From NCBI RefSeq assembly GCF_027923545.1, contig NZ_BROH01000012.1, positions 1 to 64,000 on the forward strand: 64,000 nucleotides of DNA. Reading direction: 5' to 3'. The position numbers and the translations under genes are program-made. The notes below the pieces were generated by a model, which saw nothing but the letters and a program-made list of their open reading frames with translations, had not been told where the DNA came from and made no database searches. Positions 38,331 through 47,004 of the stretch are shown piece by piece; positions within the stretch are counted from its first letter, which is position 1, and every line of letters begins with the position of its first letter. Source of the DNA: Sinisalibacter aestuarii (lineage in GTDB: Bacteria > Pseudomonadota > Alphaproteobacteria > Rhodobacterales > Rhodobacteraceae).

Positions 38331-38918
38331 ATGCGCAGAGCCACGGTCAGCCGCCAGACGGCAGAGACGCAGATTTCCGTCGAGATTACCCTCGACGGGA
38401 CGGGGGCCTATGACAACCAGACGGGCGTGGGTTTCTTCGACCACATGCTCGACCAGCTCGCGCGCCATTCGCTGATCGACATGAAAATCCGCGCCGTGGG
38501 CGATCTGCATATCGACGATCACCACACGGTGGAAGATACCGGCATCGCGCTCGGCCAGGCTTTGCGCGAGGCGCTGGGCGACAAGACGGGCATCCGCCGC
38601 TACGGCGAATGCCACCTGCCGATGGACGAGGCGCAGGTTCGCGCAGCGCTCGATCTGTCGGGCCGCGCCTTCCTTGTCTGGAACGTCGAGTTTCCGACGC
38701 CGAAGATCGGCAGCTTCGACACCGAGCTGGTGCGCGAGTTCTTCACCGCTTTCGCCGGCAATGGCGGCATCACCCTGCATGTCGACAAGCTTCACGGCTT
38801 CAACTCGCACCACATCGCCGAGGCGGCGTTCAAGGCTGTCGCGCGGGCGCTGCGCGACGCGGTCGAGACCGATCCGCGCAAGGGTGATGCGATCCCCTCC
38901 ACCAAAGGTGCGCTGTGA
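38331..38918 (+). CDS. hisB: Imidazoleglycerol-phosphate dehydratase
   Basis: A 195-residue monofunctional HisB, catalysing the sixth step of histidine synthesis. The metal-binding motifs are [30 protein letters not shown] and [20 protein letters not shown] site precedes ATG 38331. It overlaps hisH by four bases (GTGA), so the two are co-translated. Confidence 0.96.
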   Translation: MRRATVSRQTAETQISVEITLDGTGAYDNQTGVGFFDHMLDQLARHSLIDMKIRAVGDLHIDDHHTVEDTGIALGQALREALGDKTGIRRYGECHLPMDEAQVRAALDLSGRAFLVWNVEFPTPKIGSFDTELVREFFTAFAGNGGITLHVDKLHGFNSHHIAEAAFKAVARALRDAVETDPRKGDAIPSTKGAL

Positions 38919-39559
38919 CCGGGCTGACGGCGCTCATCGACTACGAGAGCGGCAATCTGCACTCGGCCCAGAAGGCGTTTGAGCGCATGGCGCGCGAGAC
39001 CGATGCGGGCGAGGTCGTGGTTACCTCCGACCCGGCACTGGTGGCGCGCGCCGACCGGATCGTGCTGCCGGGCGATGGCGCCTTTCCCGCCTGCCGCCGC
39101 GCGCTGTTTGAGCATTCGGGCATCTTCGAGGCGATGGACGAGGCGGTGAACCGCCGGGGCGTGCCGTTTTTCGGGATCTGTATCGGCATGCAGATGCTCG
39201 CCGATACCGGCCGCGAATACGAAGATACGCCGGGCTTTGGCTGGATCGGCGGCGAGGTGGTGGAAATCGCCCCCGAAGACCCGGCGCTGAAAGTGCCGCA
39301 TATGGGCTGGAACGATCTGGTGATCGACCATGCCCACCCGGTGCTCGCGGGGATCGAAACCGGCGACCATGCCTATTTCGTCCATTCCTACCACTTCCGG
39401 GTGGCAAATCCGCAGGAGCGGCTGGCGCATGTGGATTACGCGGGCGAGGTGACCGCCGTGGTCGGCAAGGGCAATGTCTTCGGCACCCAGTTCCACCCGG
39501 AAAAAAGCCAGGCGGCGGGGCTCAGGATCATCGCCAATTTTCTCGGCTGGCAGCCCTGA
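38915..39559 (+). CDS. hisH: Imidazole glycerol phosphate synthase, glutaminase subunit
   Basis: A 214-residue class I amidotransferase subunit. The nucleophile Cys is in [14 protein letters not shown], the oxyanion-strand landmark is PHMGWNDL, and the His/Glu pair is in [10 protein letters not shown]. It delivers ammonia to HisF, encoded about 2.4 kb downstream. GTG start at 38915, coupled to hisB. Confidence 0.96.
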   Translation: MTGLTALIDYESGNLHSAQKAFERMARETDAGEVVVTSDPALVARADRIVLPGDGAFPACRRALFEHSGIFEAMDEAVNRRGVPFFGICIGMQMLADTGREYEDTPGFGWIGGEVVEIAPEDPALKVPHMGWNDLVIDHAHPVLAGIETGDHAYFVHSYHFRVANPQERLAHVDYAGEVTAVVGKGNVFGTQFHPEKSQAAGLRIIANFLGWQP

Positions 39560-39565
39560 ACCGGG

Positions 39566-39952
39566 CTATTGCAACCGGGTCCAGGTCTGGGCCTTGCACA
39601 GAAGCCCGCCCGCGACGCAGCCCGACAGGCTCAGCGTGTTGCCCGCAAGCTCCATCTTGCCGATATAGATCTTGTCGTTGGCCGGGCGCCAGACCGATCC
39701 GCGATATTGCCCGTCGCCGGTGTTTTCCATGTTGATCACCAGCGCCTTGCCGATGTTTTCGGAGTCGTATTCGCCGGTATCGTCAAAGGTGCGTCGGATC
39801 CAGCCGCAGGTCTTGCCGCCCGAGCAGGCGGCCATCTCGACATAGGCATAGGACCCGTCATCCACCTCCGTTTTCCACATCCCGTGAACCGGGTCGGCCA
39901 GGGCGAGGCCGGGGGCGAGGGCGAGAGCCGCGGCGAGCAAGGTTTTCTTCAT
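39566..39952 (-). CDS. DUF2147-type periplasmic protein
   Basis: A 128-residue exported protein. The signal peptide is at residues 1-19 ([19 protein letters not shown]). The small beta-sandwich-like domain carries the DUF2147 hallmarks [28 protein letters not shown] and [18 protein letters not shown]. Function is unknown for the family. It is inserted antisense between hisH and hisA, breaking the his cluster. Confidence 0.82.
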   Translation of the reverse strand: MKKTLLAAALALAPGLALADPVHGMWKTEVDDGSYAYVEMAACSGGKTCGWIRRTFDDTGEYDSENIGKALVINMENTGDGQYRGSVWRPANDKIYIGKMELAGNTLSLSGCVAGGLLCKAQTWTRLQ

Positions 39953-40066
39953 GGAATCCTCCCTGATATGCGGCCATCCTGCCCGTCAGCGTCTGGCGCG
40001 GCAAGCGTGCTGGACGCAGGGCGCGCGGCGTGCGAAAAGCCGCGCGTGACAATCCGGAGCCCGGCC

Positions 40067-40789
40067 ATGATCCTCTACCCCGCCATCGACCTGAAAGACG
40101 GCCAATGCGTGCGCCTGCTGCGCGGCGAGATGGAGGCGGCGACCGTCTTCAACGACGATCCGGCGGCGCAGGCAAAAGCCTTCGAGGCGGCGGGCTGCGA
40201 GTGGATCCATCTCGTCGATCTGAACGGCGCCTTCGCCGGCGCGCCGGTGAATGCGGCGGCGGTCGAGGCGATCCTCGCCGCCATCGACGTGCCCGCCCAG
40301 CTTGGCGGCGGCATCCGCGACATGGCGACGATCGAAAGCTGGCTCGCCAAGGGCCTCGCCCGGGTGATCCTCGGCACCGTGGCGGTGGAAAACCCCGATC
40401 TGGTGCGCGAGGCGGCCCGCGCCTTCCCCGGCCAGGTGGCGGTGGGGATCGACGCGCGCGGCGGCAAGGTGGCGACGAAGGGCTGGGCCGAGGAAACCGA
40501 TGTCGAGGTGACCGACCTTGCCCGCAGCTTCGAGGATGCCGGCGTCGCCGCGATCATCTACACCGACATCATGCGCGACGGCGCGATGCAGGGCCCGAAT
40601 ATCGAGGCGACGGCAGCGCTCGCCAAGGCCGTCTCGATCCCGGTGATCGCCTCTGGCGGGGTGAGTTCGCTCGACGATCTGCGCGCGCTCAAATCCTGCG
40701 GCGCGCCTCTGAATGGCGCCATTTCCGGCCGCGCGCTCTATGACGGCGCCATCGACCTCAAGGAAGCGCTCTCGGTGATGAAGGGCTGA
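40067..40789 (+). CDS. hisA: Phosphoribosyl-formimino-AICAR-phosphate isomerase
   Basis: A 240-residue TIM-barrel isomerase, the fourth step of histidine synthesis. The catalytic Asp is in [19 protein letters not shown] and the second phosphate-site block is [34 protein letters not shown] and [10 protein letters not shown] are further family motifs. Start chosen at 40067; the longer in-frame ORF extends into the preceding region without a better ribosome site. Confidence 0.95.
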   Translation: MILYPAIDLKDGQCVRLLRGEMEAATVFNDDPAAQAKAFEAAGCEWIHLVDLNGAFAGAPVNAAAVEAILAAIDVPAQLGGGIRDMATIESWLAKGLARVILGTVAVENPDLVREAARAFPGQVAVGIDARGGKVATKGWAEETDVEVTDLARSFEDAGVAAIIYTDIMRDGAMQGPNIEATAALAKAVSIPVIASGGVSSLDDLRALKSCGAPLNGAISGRALYDGAIDLKEALSVMKG

Positions 40790-40957
40790 GCGGGGTTCCA
40801 CCGCCCGCCCTGCCTCGCGGCGACGTGAGCCGACAAAACGCCCCGGACCGCCTAGTCTGATGGCATGGCGCGCGCCGTGCCCGGTGCGCACGGTGCGCCC
40901 GCAGGCACTGTGCCGCGAGAGGATTCGGTGCCTCCAACCGACCCAACGGGAGGAGCA

Positions 40958-41668
40958 ATGTCGACACTCACCGCCCTCTACCTCAACACCTCGCTGAAGC
41001 GCGACGGGGCCGGGAGCCACACCGCGCTCTTGATGTCGGCCTCGGCCCGCATTCTGCGCAACGAAGGCGTGGCGGTCGATACGATCCACATGCTCGACCA
41101 CCAGGTGCCGCCCGGCATCTACCCCGACATGACCGAACATGGCTGGGAGCGCGACGACTGGCCGGCGCTGTGGCAGAAGGTCAGGGCGGCCGATATCCTC
41201 GTGGTCGGCACCCCGCTCTGGCTCGGCGAGGAAAGCTCGGTGTGCCGGGTGCTGATCGAGCGGCTTTATGGCATGTCGGGTCTGCTCAACGACCGGGGGC
41301 AATCGGTGTTCTACGGCAAGGTCGCGGGGTCGGTCATCACCGGCAACGAAGACGGCATCAAGCACGCGGCGATGACCCTCGGCTTTGCCATGAACCATCT
41401 CGGCTACACGATCCCGCCACAGGCCGATTGCGGCTGGATCGGCGAAGCCGGGCCGGGGCCGTCCTATGGCGACGAGGCGGAGGATGGCAGCCGGGCGGGC
41501 TTCGGCAACGATTTCACCCAGCGCAACACCACGATCATGACCTGGAACCTCCTCCACCTCGCCCGCATCCTCAATGCCGCCGGCGGCTACCCGCGCGAGG
41601 GCAATGACCGCGAAGCCTGGCAGGCGGGGGAACGTTTCGGGTTCGTCAATCCCGACCGGCGCGTTTGA
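40958..41668 (+). CDS. Flavodoxin-like NAD(P)H-dependent FMN reductase
   Basis: A 236-residue flavodoxin-fold oxidoreductase. The phosphate loop is LYLNTSLKRDGAGSHTALLM, the flavin-contacting strand is ILVVGTPLWLGEESSVCRVL, and a conserved GKVAGSVITGNEDGIKHAA block is present. A GGGAGGAG site lies just before ATG 40958. It is located between hisA and hisF but functionally unrelated to histidine synthesis; the redox partner is unknown. Confidence 0.85.
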   Translation: MSTLTALYLNTSLKRDGAGSHTALLMSASARILRNEGVAVDTIHMLDHQVPPGIYPDMTEHGWERDDWPALWQKVRAADILVVGTPLWLGEESSVCRVLIERLYGMSGLLNDRGQSVFYGKVAGSVITGNEDGIKHAAMTLGFAMNHLGYTIPPQADCGWIGEAGPGPSYGDEAEDGSRAGFGNDFTQRNTTIMTWNLLHLARILNAAGGYPREGNDREAWQAGERFGFVNPDRRV

Positions 41669-41696
41669 ACGCTGCCCGCGCTACACCCTTCATCTT

Positions 41697-41759
41697 GCCC
41701 AAAATATCCCGGGGGTGCGGGGGCAGCGCCCCCGCCTCGGTCGGATTGGCGAAGCCAAT
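41697..41759. repeat. Dispersed intergenic hairpin element (copy A)
   Basis: Contains GCCCAAAATATCCCGGGGGTG, then the perfect hairpin GGGGG-CAGCG-CCCCC (41719-41733) and a second small hairpin ATTGGC-GAA-GCCAAT (41745-41759). The same three modules recur at 55331-55392, in inverse orientation and altered order. This looks like a family of extragenic palindromic elements, probably acting as terminators. Nothing else is seen between the FMN reductase stop and the SDR remnant. Confidence 0.7.
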
Positions 41760-41765
41760 TCGACA

Positions 41766-41927
41766 TCACATGCTGCCGGCGGTCATGTCATAAGCCCCGG
41801 CGCTGCATATCCGCGCATCGTCCGAGGCCAGAAACAGCACCATCCGCGCCACGTGCACCGGGTCGATCAGCTCGGGCATGCATTGCGCCGCCCCTTGCCG
41901 CGCCGCCGCCCGCACCGTATGTGAACC
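41766..41927 (-). pseudogene. C-terminal remnant of a short-chain dehydrogenase gene
   Basis: Reading the minus strand down to the TGA at 41766-41768 gives [20 protein letters not shown] followed by [19 protein letters not shown]. This is the canonical C-terminal end of SDR-family dehydrogenases (an [13 protein letters not shown]-type helix, then the final strand). No cofactor or catalytic half is present because the frame runs into hisF at 41930. It is a gene fragment left by recombination or deletion next to hisF. Confidence 0.75.
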
Positions 41928-41929
41928 CC

Positions 41930-42706
41930 ATGTTGAAGACCCGCATCATCCCCTGCCTCGACGTGGCCGATGGCCGCGTGGTCAAAGGCGTGAATTTCGT
42001 CGATCTCGTCGATGCCGGCGATCCGGTCGAGGCCGCCAAGGCCTATGACGCGGCGGGGGCGGATGAGCTGACCTTCCTCGACATCCACGCCACCCATGAG
42101 AACCGCGGCACGATGTACGATCTCGTCACCCGCACGGCGGAGCAATGCTTCATGCCGCTCACCGTCGGTGGCGGCGTGCGCACGCAGGACGATGTGCGCC
42201 AGCTCCTGCTGGCCGGGGCCGACAAGGTAAGCTTCAATTCCGCCGCCGTGGCCGATCCGAACGTGGTGGCCGAGGCCGCCGACCGCTTCGGTTCGCAATG
42301 CATCGTCGTCGCCATCGACGCCAAGACGGTGGAGACCGACGCCGACGGCATCGGCACGCGGTGGGAAATCTTCACCCATGGCGGGCGCAAATCCACCGGG
42401 GTGGACGCGGTGGACTTTGCCCGCACGGTCGTGGCGAGAGGGGCGGGGGAGATCCTGCTCACCTCGATGGACCGCGACGGCACCCGCGCCGGGTTCAATA
42501 TCCCGCTTACCCGCACCATCGCCGATGCGGTGGAGGTGCCGGTGATCGCGTCCGGCGGCGTCGGCACGCTCGACCACCTCGTCGAAGGGGTGACCGAGGG
42601 GCACGCCTCTGCCGTGCTGGCCGCCTCGATCTTTCATTTCGGCGATTACACCATCCGCGAGGCCAAGGAACACATGGCCGCAGCGGGCATCCCCATGAGG
42701 CTCTGA
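41930..42706 (+). CDS. hisF: Imidazole glycerol phosphate synthase, cyclase subunit
   Basis: A 258-residue TIM-barrel cyclase. The start at 41930 gives the standard opening [20 protein letters not shown] with the catalytic Asp. The second catalytic Asp is in [15 protein letters not shown], and [20 protein letters not shown] closes the phosphate site. A GTG nine bases upstream is possible but unnecessary. One base separates it from hisE. Confidence 0.96.
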   Translation: MLKTRIIPCLDVADGRVVKGVNFVDLVDAGDPVEAAKAYDAAGADELTFLDIHATHENRGTMYDLVTRTAEQCFMPLTVGGGVRTQDDVRQLLLAGADKVSFNSAAVADPNVVAEAADRFGSQCIVVAIDAKTVETDADGIGTRWEIFTHGGRKSTGVDAVDFARTVVARGAGEILLTSMDRDGTRAGFNIPLTRTIADAVEVPVIASGGVGTLDHLVEGVTEGHASAVLAASIFHFGDYTIREAKEHMAAAGIPMRL

Positions 42707-42707
42707 G

Positions 42708-43031
42708 ATGACGACGCCGCAAAACGCCCTCGACCGCCTTGCCGACACCATCGAGAAACGCCGTGGCGTGAACCCGCGCGACAGCTGGACGGCGGCCTTG
42801 CTCGCCAGGGGGCCGGAGAAATGCGCCGAAAAATTCGGCGAAGAGGCGGTGGAAGCGATCATCGAGGCGGTGAAGGGCGACAATGACAAGCTCGTCGCCG
42901 AGGCTGCCGATGTGCTCTATCACCTGCTCGTCATGCTGGCCGCGCGCGAGGTGAGCTTTGCCGATGTGCTGGCCGAGCTGGAGCGGCGCGAGGGCACCTC
43001 CGGCATCGCCGAGAAAGCCTCGCGCGGCTGA
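42708..43031 (+). CDS. hisE: Phosphoribosyl-ATP pyrophosphatase
   Basis: A 107-residue MazG-like helical pyrophosphohydrolase for the second step of histidine synthesis. Metal-site helices: CAEKFGEEAVEAIIEAVKGD and LVAEAADVLYHLLVMLAAR. The length is standard for stand-alone HisE. It is the last his gene of this block, convergent with the RTX gene after it. Confidence 0.95.
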   Translation: MTTPQNALDRLADTIEKRRGVNPRDSWTAALLARGPEKCAEKFGEEAVEAIIEAVKGDNDKLVAEAADVLYHLLVMLAAREVSFADVLAELERREGTSGIAEKASRG

Positions 43032-43043
43032 GCGGGCCGGCTT

Positions 43044-44360
43044 TCAGAACAGGAAATCCTTCGCGGTCAGATCGTCCAGCGCGATCCCGTCGAGCGTGAG
43101 CGTCTCGCCGGTATCGGTGGTGATGACCACATCGTCGCCCACCTGCGCCGCATGGTTCGCCTTCAGATCGGCAAAGCCGGTGATCGAGGCCACCCCGGCC
43201 AGACGCAGGCTATCGCCGCCGCCGGGCGCGAAATCCGTGATCCGGTCATGGCCGAAGCCGTCGGCGAAGATGAAAACGTCCTTGCCGCCGCCGCCGGTCA
43301 GAATGTCGTCATCGGCCCCGCCCGACAGCAGGTCGCCATGCGCGCCGCCCGAGATCACGTCATTGCCGGTGCCGCCATAAAGCTTGTCGGCGCCCAGGCC
43401 GCCCAGGATCGTGTCGTCGCCCTCATTGCCGTAGATCCGGTCGGTGGCGTTCAGGCCGGTCAGCCAGTCGGCTCCGTCGCCGCCGAATATCCGGTCGCGG
43501 CCGGCGCCGCCGAAGATGGTATCGGCGCCGATGCCGCCATAGAGCAGATCGTTGCCGCCCGCGCCGCGAAGCAGATCGTCGCCATCGCCACCAAGGCCGA
43601 GATCGTTGCCCCGGCCGGCGAGAAGCCGGTCGTTCCCGTCGCCGCCCAGAGCCGCGTCATGACCGCGGGCGCTGTTCAGCCTGTCGTCGCCGGACCCGCC
43701 CGACAGCACGTCACGCCGCCAGTCGCCGGTGAGCACGTCGGCCACCCCGTCCGCGCCGATCTGAAGGCTGAGATGGGCGGCAAAGGTGGCCTCGATCCGC
43801 GCCTGCAGCTTTTGCGGCAGATCCGCGATCAGATCGCCAATCGCCTCCAGCGTCGCATCGCCGGTGCCGAAGGGCAGGGCATAGCCGCCGAACATCGCGA
43901 TATATTCCGAGATCGGCGTGCCATAGGCGTCGGCGAGCCGGGCGTTGCCGCCGGAGTCGAGCCAGTCGATCACATTGCCCGAGCCGAGCAGATGCGCGCC
44001 GGCGATGAGGCCGCTGGCGGTGATGCGGATGCCGCCCACCGTCTGGCCCAGGTAGTCGTCGGCGCCGACGGCCTTGAGATATTGCCAGACCAGCTTGAAC
44101 CAGTCATCCGCGGCGGCGTCCTGCGCCGCGGCGCTGGCGAGGAATTCGGCCTTGCTGTCGATCCCGAGCTTGCCGGTCCAGCCGCCGGAATAATCGTTGT
44201 CCCACCACTTGCCGTCACCGTTGACGAAGCCGAGATCCACCAGCGCGCCTTCGCCGAACTGGTAGGCGCCCAGATAGTCGAGCGTATTCACGAGGGTGTA
44301 GTTGCCGGAACTTTCGCGAAACCTGATCGCGGATAGAAAATCCTCGTAGGAAAAGCCCAT
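43044..44360 (-). CDS. RTX (haemolysin-type calcium-binding) protein with lysozyme-like N-terminus
   Basis: A 438-residue protein. Residues about 215-365 hold many GGxGxDxLx nonapeptides (GGSGDDRLN, GGDGNDRLL, GGAGRDRIF and others) forming a calcium beta-roll, followed by the FADGFGHDRITDF block and an export-type C-terminus ending DDLTAKDFLF. No N-terminal signal is present, so type I secretion is expected. The N-terminus (SAIRFRESSGNYTLVNTLDY, then LGAYQFGEGALVDLG) resembles a transglycosylase/lysozyme-like domain with Glu in the RESSG motif. No ABC exporter genes are nearby. Confidence 0.82.
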   Translation of the reverse strand: MGFSYEDFLSAIRFRESSGNYTLVNTLDYLGAYQFGEGALVDLGFVNGDGKWWDNDYSGGWTGKLGIDSKAEFLASAAAQDAAADDWFKLVWQYLKAVGADDYLGQTVGGIRITASGLIAGAHLLGSGNVIDWLDSGGNARLADAYGTPISEYIAMFGGYALPFGTGDATLEAIGDLIADLPQKLQARIEATFAAHLSLQIGADGVADVLTGDWRRDVLSGGSGDDRLNSARGHDAALGGDGNDRLLAGRGNDLGLGGDGDDLLRGAGGNDLLYGGIGADTIFGGAGRDRIFGGDGADWLTGLNATDRIYGNEGDDTILGGLGADKLYGGTGNDVISGGAHGDLLSGGADDDILTGGGGKDVFIFADGFGHDRITDFAPGGGDSLRLAGVASITGFADLKANHAAQVGDDVVITTDTGETLTLDGIALDDLTAKDFLF

Positions 44361-44429
44361 CTCCTGCCTCCTGCTCTGTGCAAGTTATCGTGGTATTGCC
44401 AGAGCAATGCGGCAAAAGTTTGGAACGGG

Positions 44430-44858
44430 TCAAGCCAGCAGGCGGCTATGTTCGATCTTTGGGCAATGATCCTCCACATAGGCGAGCCCATGATCGGCGG
44501 ACATCTGCCGGGCCTCGTCCGAGACCACGCCGATCTGGAGCCAGACCGTCCTGAGATCGGGTAACTCGTTCAGCGCGGTCGCGACGATGGGCGGCACATG
44601 TTCCGAAGCGCGGAAAACGTCGAGCATGTCGACCTGCGCGTCTTTCGGGATCGAGGCAAGATCGGCCACCACCGTTTCGCCCATGAAGTCCTGCCCGGCG
44701 AGGCCGGGGTTTACCGGGATCACCCGGTAGCCCTGCTCGGCGAGGTATTTCGCCACTTTGTGGCTGGCCCGGTCGGGTTTGGCGGAAAACCCCACCAGCG
44801 CGATCACGCGGGTGGTGGTGAGGATCTCGCGGAAATGGTCGTCGGAATACTTTGTCAT
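44430..44858 (-). CDS. CoA-binding (YccU-like) protein
   Basis: A 142-residue Rossmann-fold protein of the CoA-binding domain family. The nucleotide loop is IALVGFSAKPDRASHKVAKY; further blocks are YRVIPVNPGLAGQDFMGE and VDMLDVFRASEHVPPIV. The C-terminal VEDHCPKIEH contains the usual conserved Cys. Its exact function is unresolved in the family. Confidence 0.87.
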   Translation of the reverse strand: MTKYSDDHFREILTTTRVIALVGFSAKPDRASHKVAKYLAEQGYRVIPVNPGLAGQDFMGETVVADLASIPKDAQVDMLDVFRASEHVPPIVATALNELPDLRTVWLQIGVVSDEARQMSADHGLAYVEDHCPKIEHSRLLA

Positions 44859-45140
44859 GCGCCCCGTGATACGCCGGTGCCGGACCGAGGGGAAGCGCGA
44901 CCTTTTGGCCCGGCAGGCGAGGCGGATGAGGCTGGCAAAGAAAGCGCCCGGGAAGGGCCCGGGCGCAGTTTGTGGAACGAGGGACAGTGAATTGAGATTA
45001 CGGACGTTCCACGGTCCGCTCTCGGTATCTCACATATGATGCGCCGGGCGCGGAAAAAGGGGTGGTCAAGAAAGCGTGAGATCACCGGAACGTGTCGGCG
45101 GAAACCGGCCGACCCCGGTATCGCCCGCCCGCGCTACCCG
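44859..45140. other. Intergenic region with hairpin
   Basis: A 282-bp gap between two minus-strand genes. A strong hairpin GCGCCCGGG / CCCGGGCGC lies at about 44946-44970 and is followed by AGTTTGTGG on the plus strand. It may be a terminator for a plus-strand transcript or a processing signal. The remainder shows no gene or RNA. Confidence 0.4.
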
Positions 45141-45932
45141 TCAGCCCCGCGCGACGGCGGCATAGAGCGCCACGGCGGCGGCGTTGGACACGTTGAGCGA
45201 GCCGAAATCGCGGGCGAAGGGGATCTTCACCAGCGAATCGCAGGTCTCTTTCGTCTTGTCGCGCAGGCCCGGCCCTTCGGCGCCGAGCACCAGGCCCACC
45301 GGCTGGCCGGCAAGCGGCGTGAGCGCCTCGCCAAGCGTGGCTTCGGCGTCGCCATCGAGGCCGAGAAGCGTGTAGCCCAACGCCTTCAGCTCCTCCATCG
45401 CGCGGGCGAGGTTGGCCACCCGCAGATAGGGCTGGCGCTCCAGCGCGCCCGAGGCGGTCTTGGCCAGCGCCCCCGTCTCCGGCGCCGAGTGCCGTGCCGG
45501 CGCGATCACCGCCACTGCGCCGAACACCTCCGCCGAGCGCAGGATCGCGCCCACGTTATGCGGGTCCGACACCCGGTCGAGCAGCACCACGAGCGGGGCC
45601 GGCTGGCCGGGATGCGGCGCGCAGAGATCGTCGGGCCTGCCCCAGTCGAGCGGCTTCACCTCCAGCGCCGCGCCCTGGTGCACCGATTGCGGATCGAGCG
45701 GGGCGGGGAACTTGCGCGCATCGGCCATTTCGGGCGCGATCCCGCCCGCGGCGATGGCCTCGCCGAGCCGGTCGGCGGCGTTCTTGGTGACGATGAGGCG
45801 CAGCTTTTCGCGGGCCGGGTTCATCAGCGCGTCGCGCACCGCATGGAGGCCGAAGAGCCAGACGGTTTCAGCCGCCGCCGCCCGCCGCCCGCGCTCCTTC
45901 TCCACCACCCATTTCGGCTTTTTCGTCACCAT
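45141..45932 (-). CDS. rlmB: SPOUT-family 23S rRNA 2'-O-methyltransferase (RlmB type)
   Basis: A 263-residue TrmH/RlmB-like RNA ribose methyltransferase. Substrate domain about 1-95 (TVWLFGLHAVRDALMNPAREK). The SPOUT domain has DRVSDPHNVGAILRSAEVFG, GLVLGAEGPGLRDKTKETCD and IPFARDFGSLNVSNAAAVAL, the three knot motifs. The start at 45932 (MVTKKPKWVVEKERG) is chosen because the upstream extension runs through the divergent tRNA. It acts on 23S rRNA (G2251 in E. coli); specificity is inferred. Confidence 0.92.
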   Translation of the reverse strand: MVTKKPKWVVEKERGRRAAAAETVWLFGLHAVRDALMNPAREKLRLIVTKNAADRLGEAIAAGGIAPEMADARKFPAPLDPQSVHQGAALEVKPLDWGRPDDLCAPHPGQPAPLVVLLDRVSDPHNVGAILRSAEVFGAVAVIAPARHSAPETGALAKTASGALERQPYLRVANLARAMEELKALGYTLLGLDGDAEATLGEALTPLAGQPVGLVLGAEGPGLRDKTKETCDSLVKIPFARDFGSLNVSNAAAVALYAAVARG

Positions 45933-45998
45933 CCGGCTCCCGCTGCATCGGGGGCGGACAATGGGCGGGGCCCGCGCCGAGCGCAAGGGATTTTCGGC

Positions 45999-46027
45999 TT
46001 GACGGAGGCCGGGGGCGCTTGTATCTC
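45999..46027 (+). promoter_or_regulatory. Promoter of the tRNA-Tyr-like gene
   Basis: TTGACG at 45999-46004 and TATCTC at 46022-46027 with a 17-bp spacer, about 30 bases upstream of the tRNA 5' end. A convincing sigma-70-type promoter. Confidence 0.65.
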
Positions 46028-46057
46028 CCCCCTCGTTCCGGCCTTCGTGGCCGGCAC

Positions 46058-46141
46058 GGGCGACGAGCTGCAAGGTGCGGCAGCGGACTGTAACTCCGCC
46101 GGGGAGACCCATGCCTGGTTCGATTCCAGGGTCGCCCACCA
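46058..46141 (+). tRNA. tRNA-Tyr-like (anticodon GTA), CCA encoded
   Basis: Folds as an 84-nt class II tRNA. Acceptor GGGCGAC/GTCGCCC (46058-46064 with 46131-46137), D-stem GCTG/CGGC, anticodon stem GCGGA/TCCGC with loop CTGTAAC (anticodon GTA). The long variable arm is built on GGGG/CCC, the T-arm is CCTGG-TTCGATT-CCAGG, and ACCA ends the gene. Oddities: G rather than U at position 8, a short 7-nt D-loop, and C at position 38. It is transcribed from a clear promoter and its 3' end is the attachment site of the adjacent island. Confidence 0.75.
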
Positions 46142-46145
46142 TTCC
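46123..46145 (+). repeat. att site, tRNA-proximal copy (attL)
   Basis: A 23-bp direct repeat beginning inside the T-arm of the tRNA-Tyr-like gene and ending four bases past its CCA (core CCAGGGTCGCCCACC). An identical copy lies at 49484-49506. Integration therefore regenerated the tRNA 3' end, the classic arrangement for a tyrosine-recombinase element. Confidence 0.9.
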
Positions 46146-46181
46146 TCCTCTTTTCAAGTGCTTAGAACGCAGAACCTCCCG

Positions 46182-46202
46182 GTGCGACAAACTGGTGAGA
46201 CA
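46182..46202 (+). repeat. Paired GTGMGACA direct repeats, left end
   Basis: GTGCGACA-N5-GTGAGACA, 36 bases inside the tRNA-proximal att copy. The same pair with the same spacing occurs at 49403-49423 near the other end. Candidate arm-type binding sites for the integrase or an excisionase. Confidence 0.65.
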
Positions 46203-46207
46203 TATCT

Positions 46208-46800
46208 ATGCGCTTGGCGGCTTATCTAAGTACCTCAAGGCACGGCATTTTCTACTTCCGCTGGCCGATCCCCCCAAGTTTGCACCCTGAGCAAAAACGT
46301 CGAGACATCAAGGTTTCTTTGGGCACAAGATGCCCGAGGAGCGCGAGGCAAGTTTCGAGGCTGCTCGGCATAGCTGGACATTCCATGCTCACCGCCCCAA
46401 CAGTGCGGCGCATGAGATACGACGACATCCGCAAACACGTTCAAGAGCACTTCCGCGAGCTGCTCGCCCAGTTCAAGGATGAGGTGGCGGAAGGCGGCCC
46501 GATGGACGGGATGCGGCTAGAGGCGCTGGTAAACGCTCAGGGCCTTGCTGAGGGCGATCCCGAAGGCTGGGCGGCACTGATATCCGCCCTGACGGCGCTG
46601 ACAGGCTCCTGAGGGCGTTCTGTGAGCGTCGTGGCCTGTCCTATGACGATCTCGCAGCGGATGACCGCACACACATTCTCTCGATGCTGCAAAGTGGCCA
46701 GCGGGCGTATGCTACGGCGGCGCTCGATCACAATGCGGGCCTCGGCGTCCTCGACTTGGACGATGGGCCTGTACGGGCGGCTGAGGCGCGCGCAGATCCC
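46208..46800 (+). pseudogene. Tyrosine-recombinase-type integrase, frameshifted and truncated
   Basis: The first frame (46208-46612) starts MRLAAYLSTSRHGIFYFRWP and continues RRDIKVSLGTRCPRSARQVS. This matches the N-terminal DUF6538-type region of phage/island integrases. It stops at 46612, but the next frame carries on with FCERRGLSYDDLAADDRTHI and MLQSGQRAYATAALDHNAGL, LGVLDLDDGPV, the usual continuation. A one-base frameshift near 46605-46612 therefore broke it. No catalytic R...HxxR...Y domain follows; the sequence degenerates before a CCTACGTT/AACGTAGG hairpin at 46831-46863. Position beside the att site supports the assignment. Confidence 0.7.
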
Positions 46801-47004
46801 GCTCCGCCTCCGATGTGGTCGAGAGTGCAGCCTACGTTAAGATGTTTCAAACGTCAACGTAGGTTGTGCATGTTACAAAGCGGACAGCATGACGGGCTGC
46901 GGCGGGCAGGGGGGTATGGGGGAAACTGGGGGCGGGCAGTGGGATAGATAGGGGCACAGAAAAATGTGTCGGAAAATTACGCCGAGTTGTGGCGCAGATT
47001 GGGC

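Noticed and set aside
46622-46840. Separate small gene in the integrase region
   Set aside because: It is an out-of-frame reading of the decayed integrase; the meaningful residues are in the frame giving FCERRGLSYDDL.
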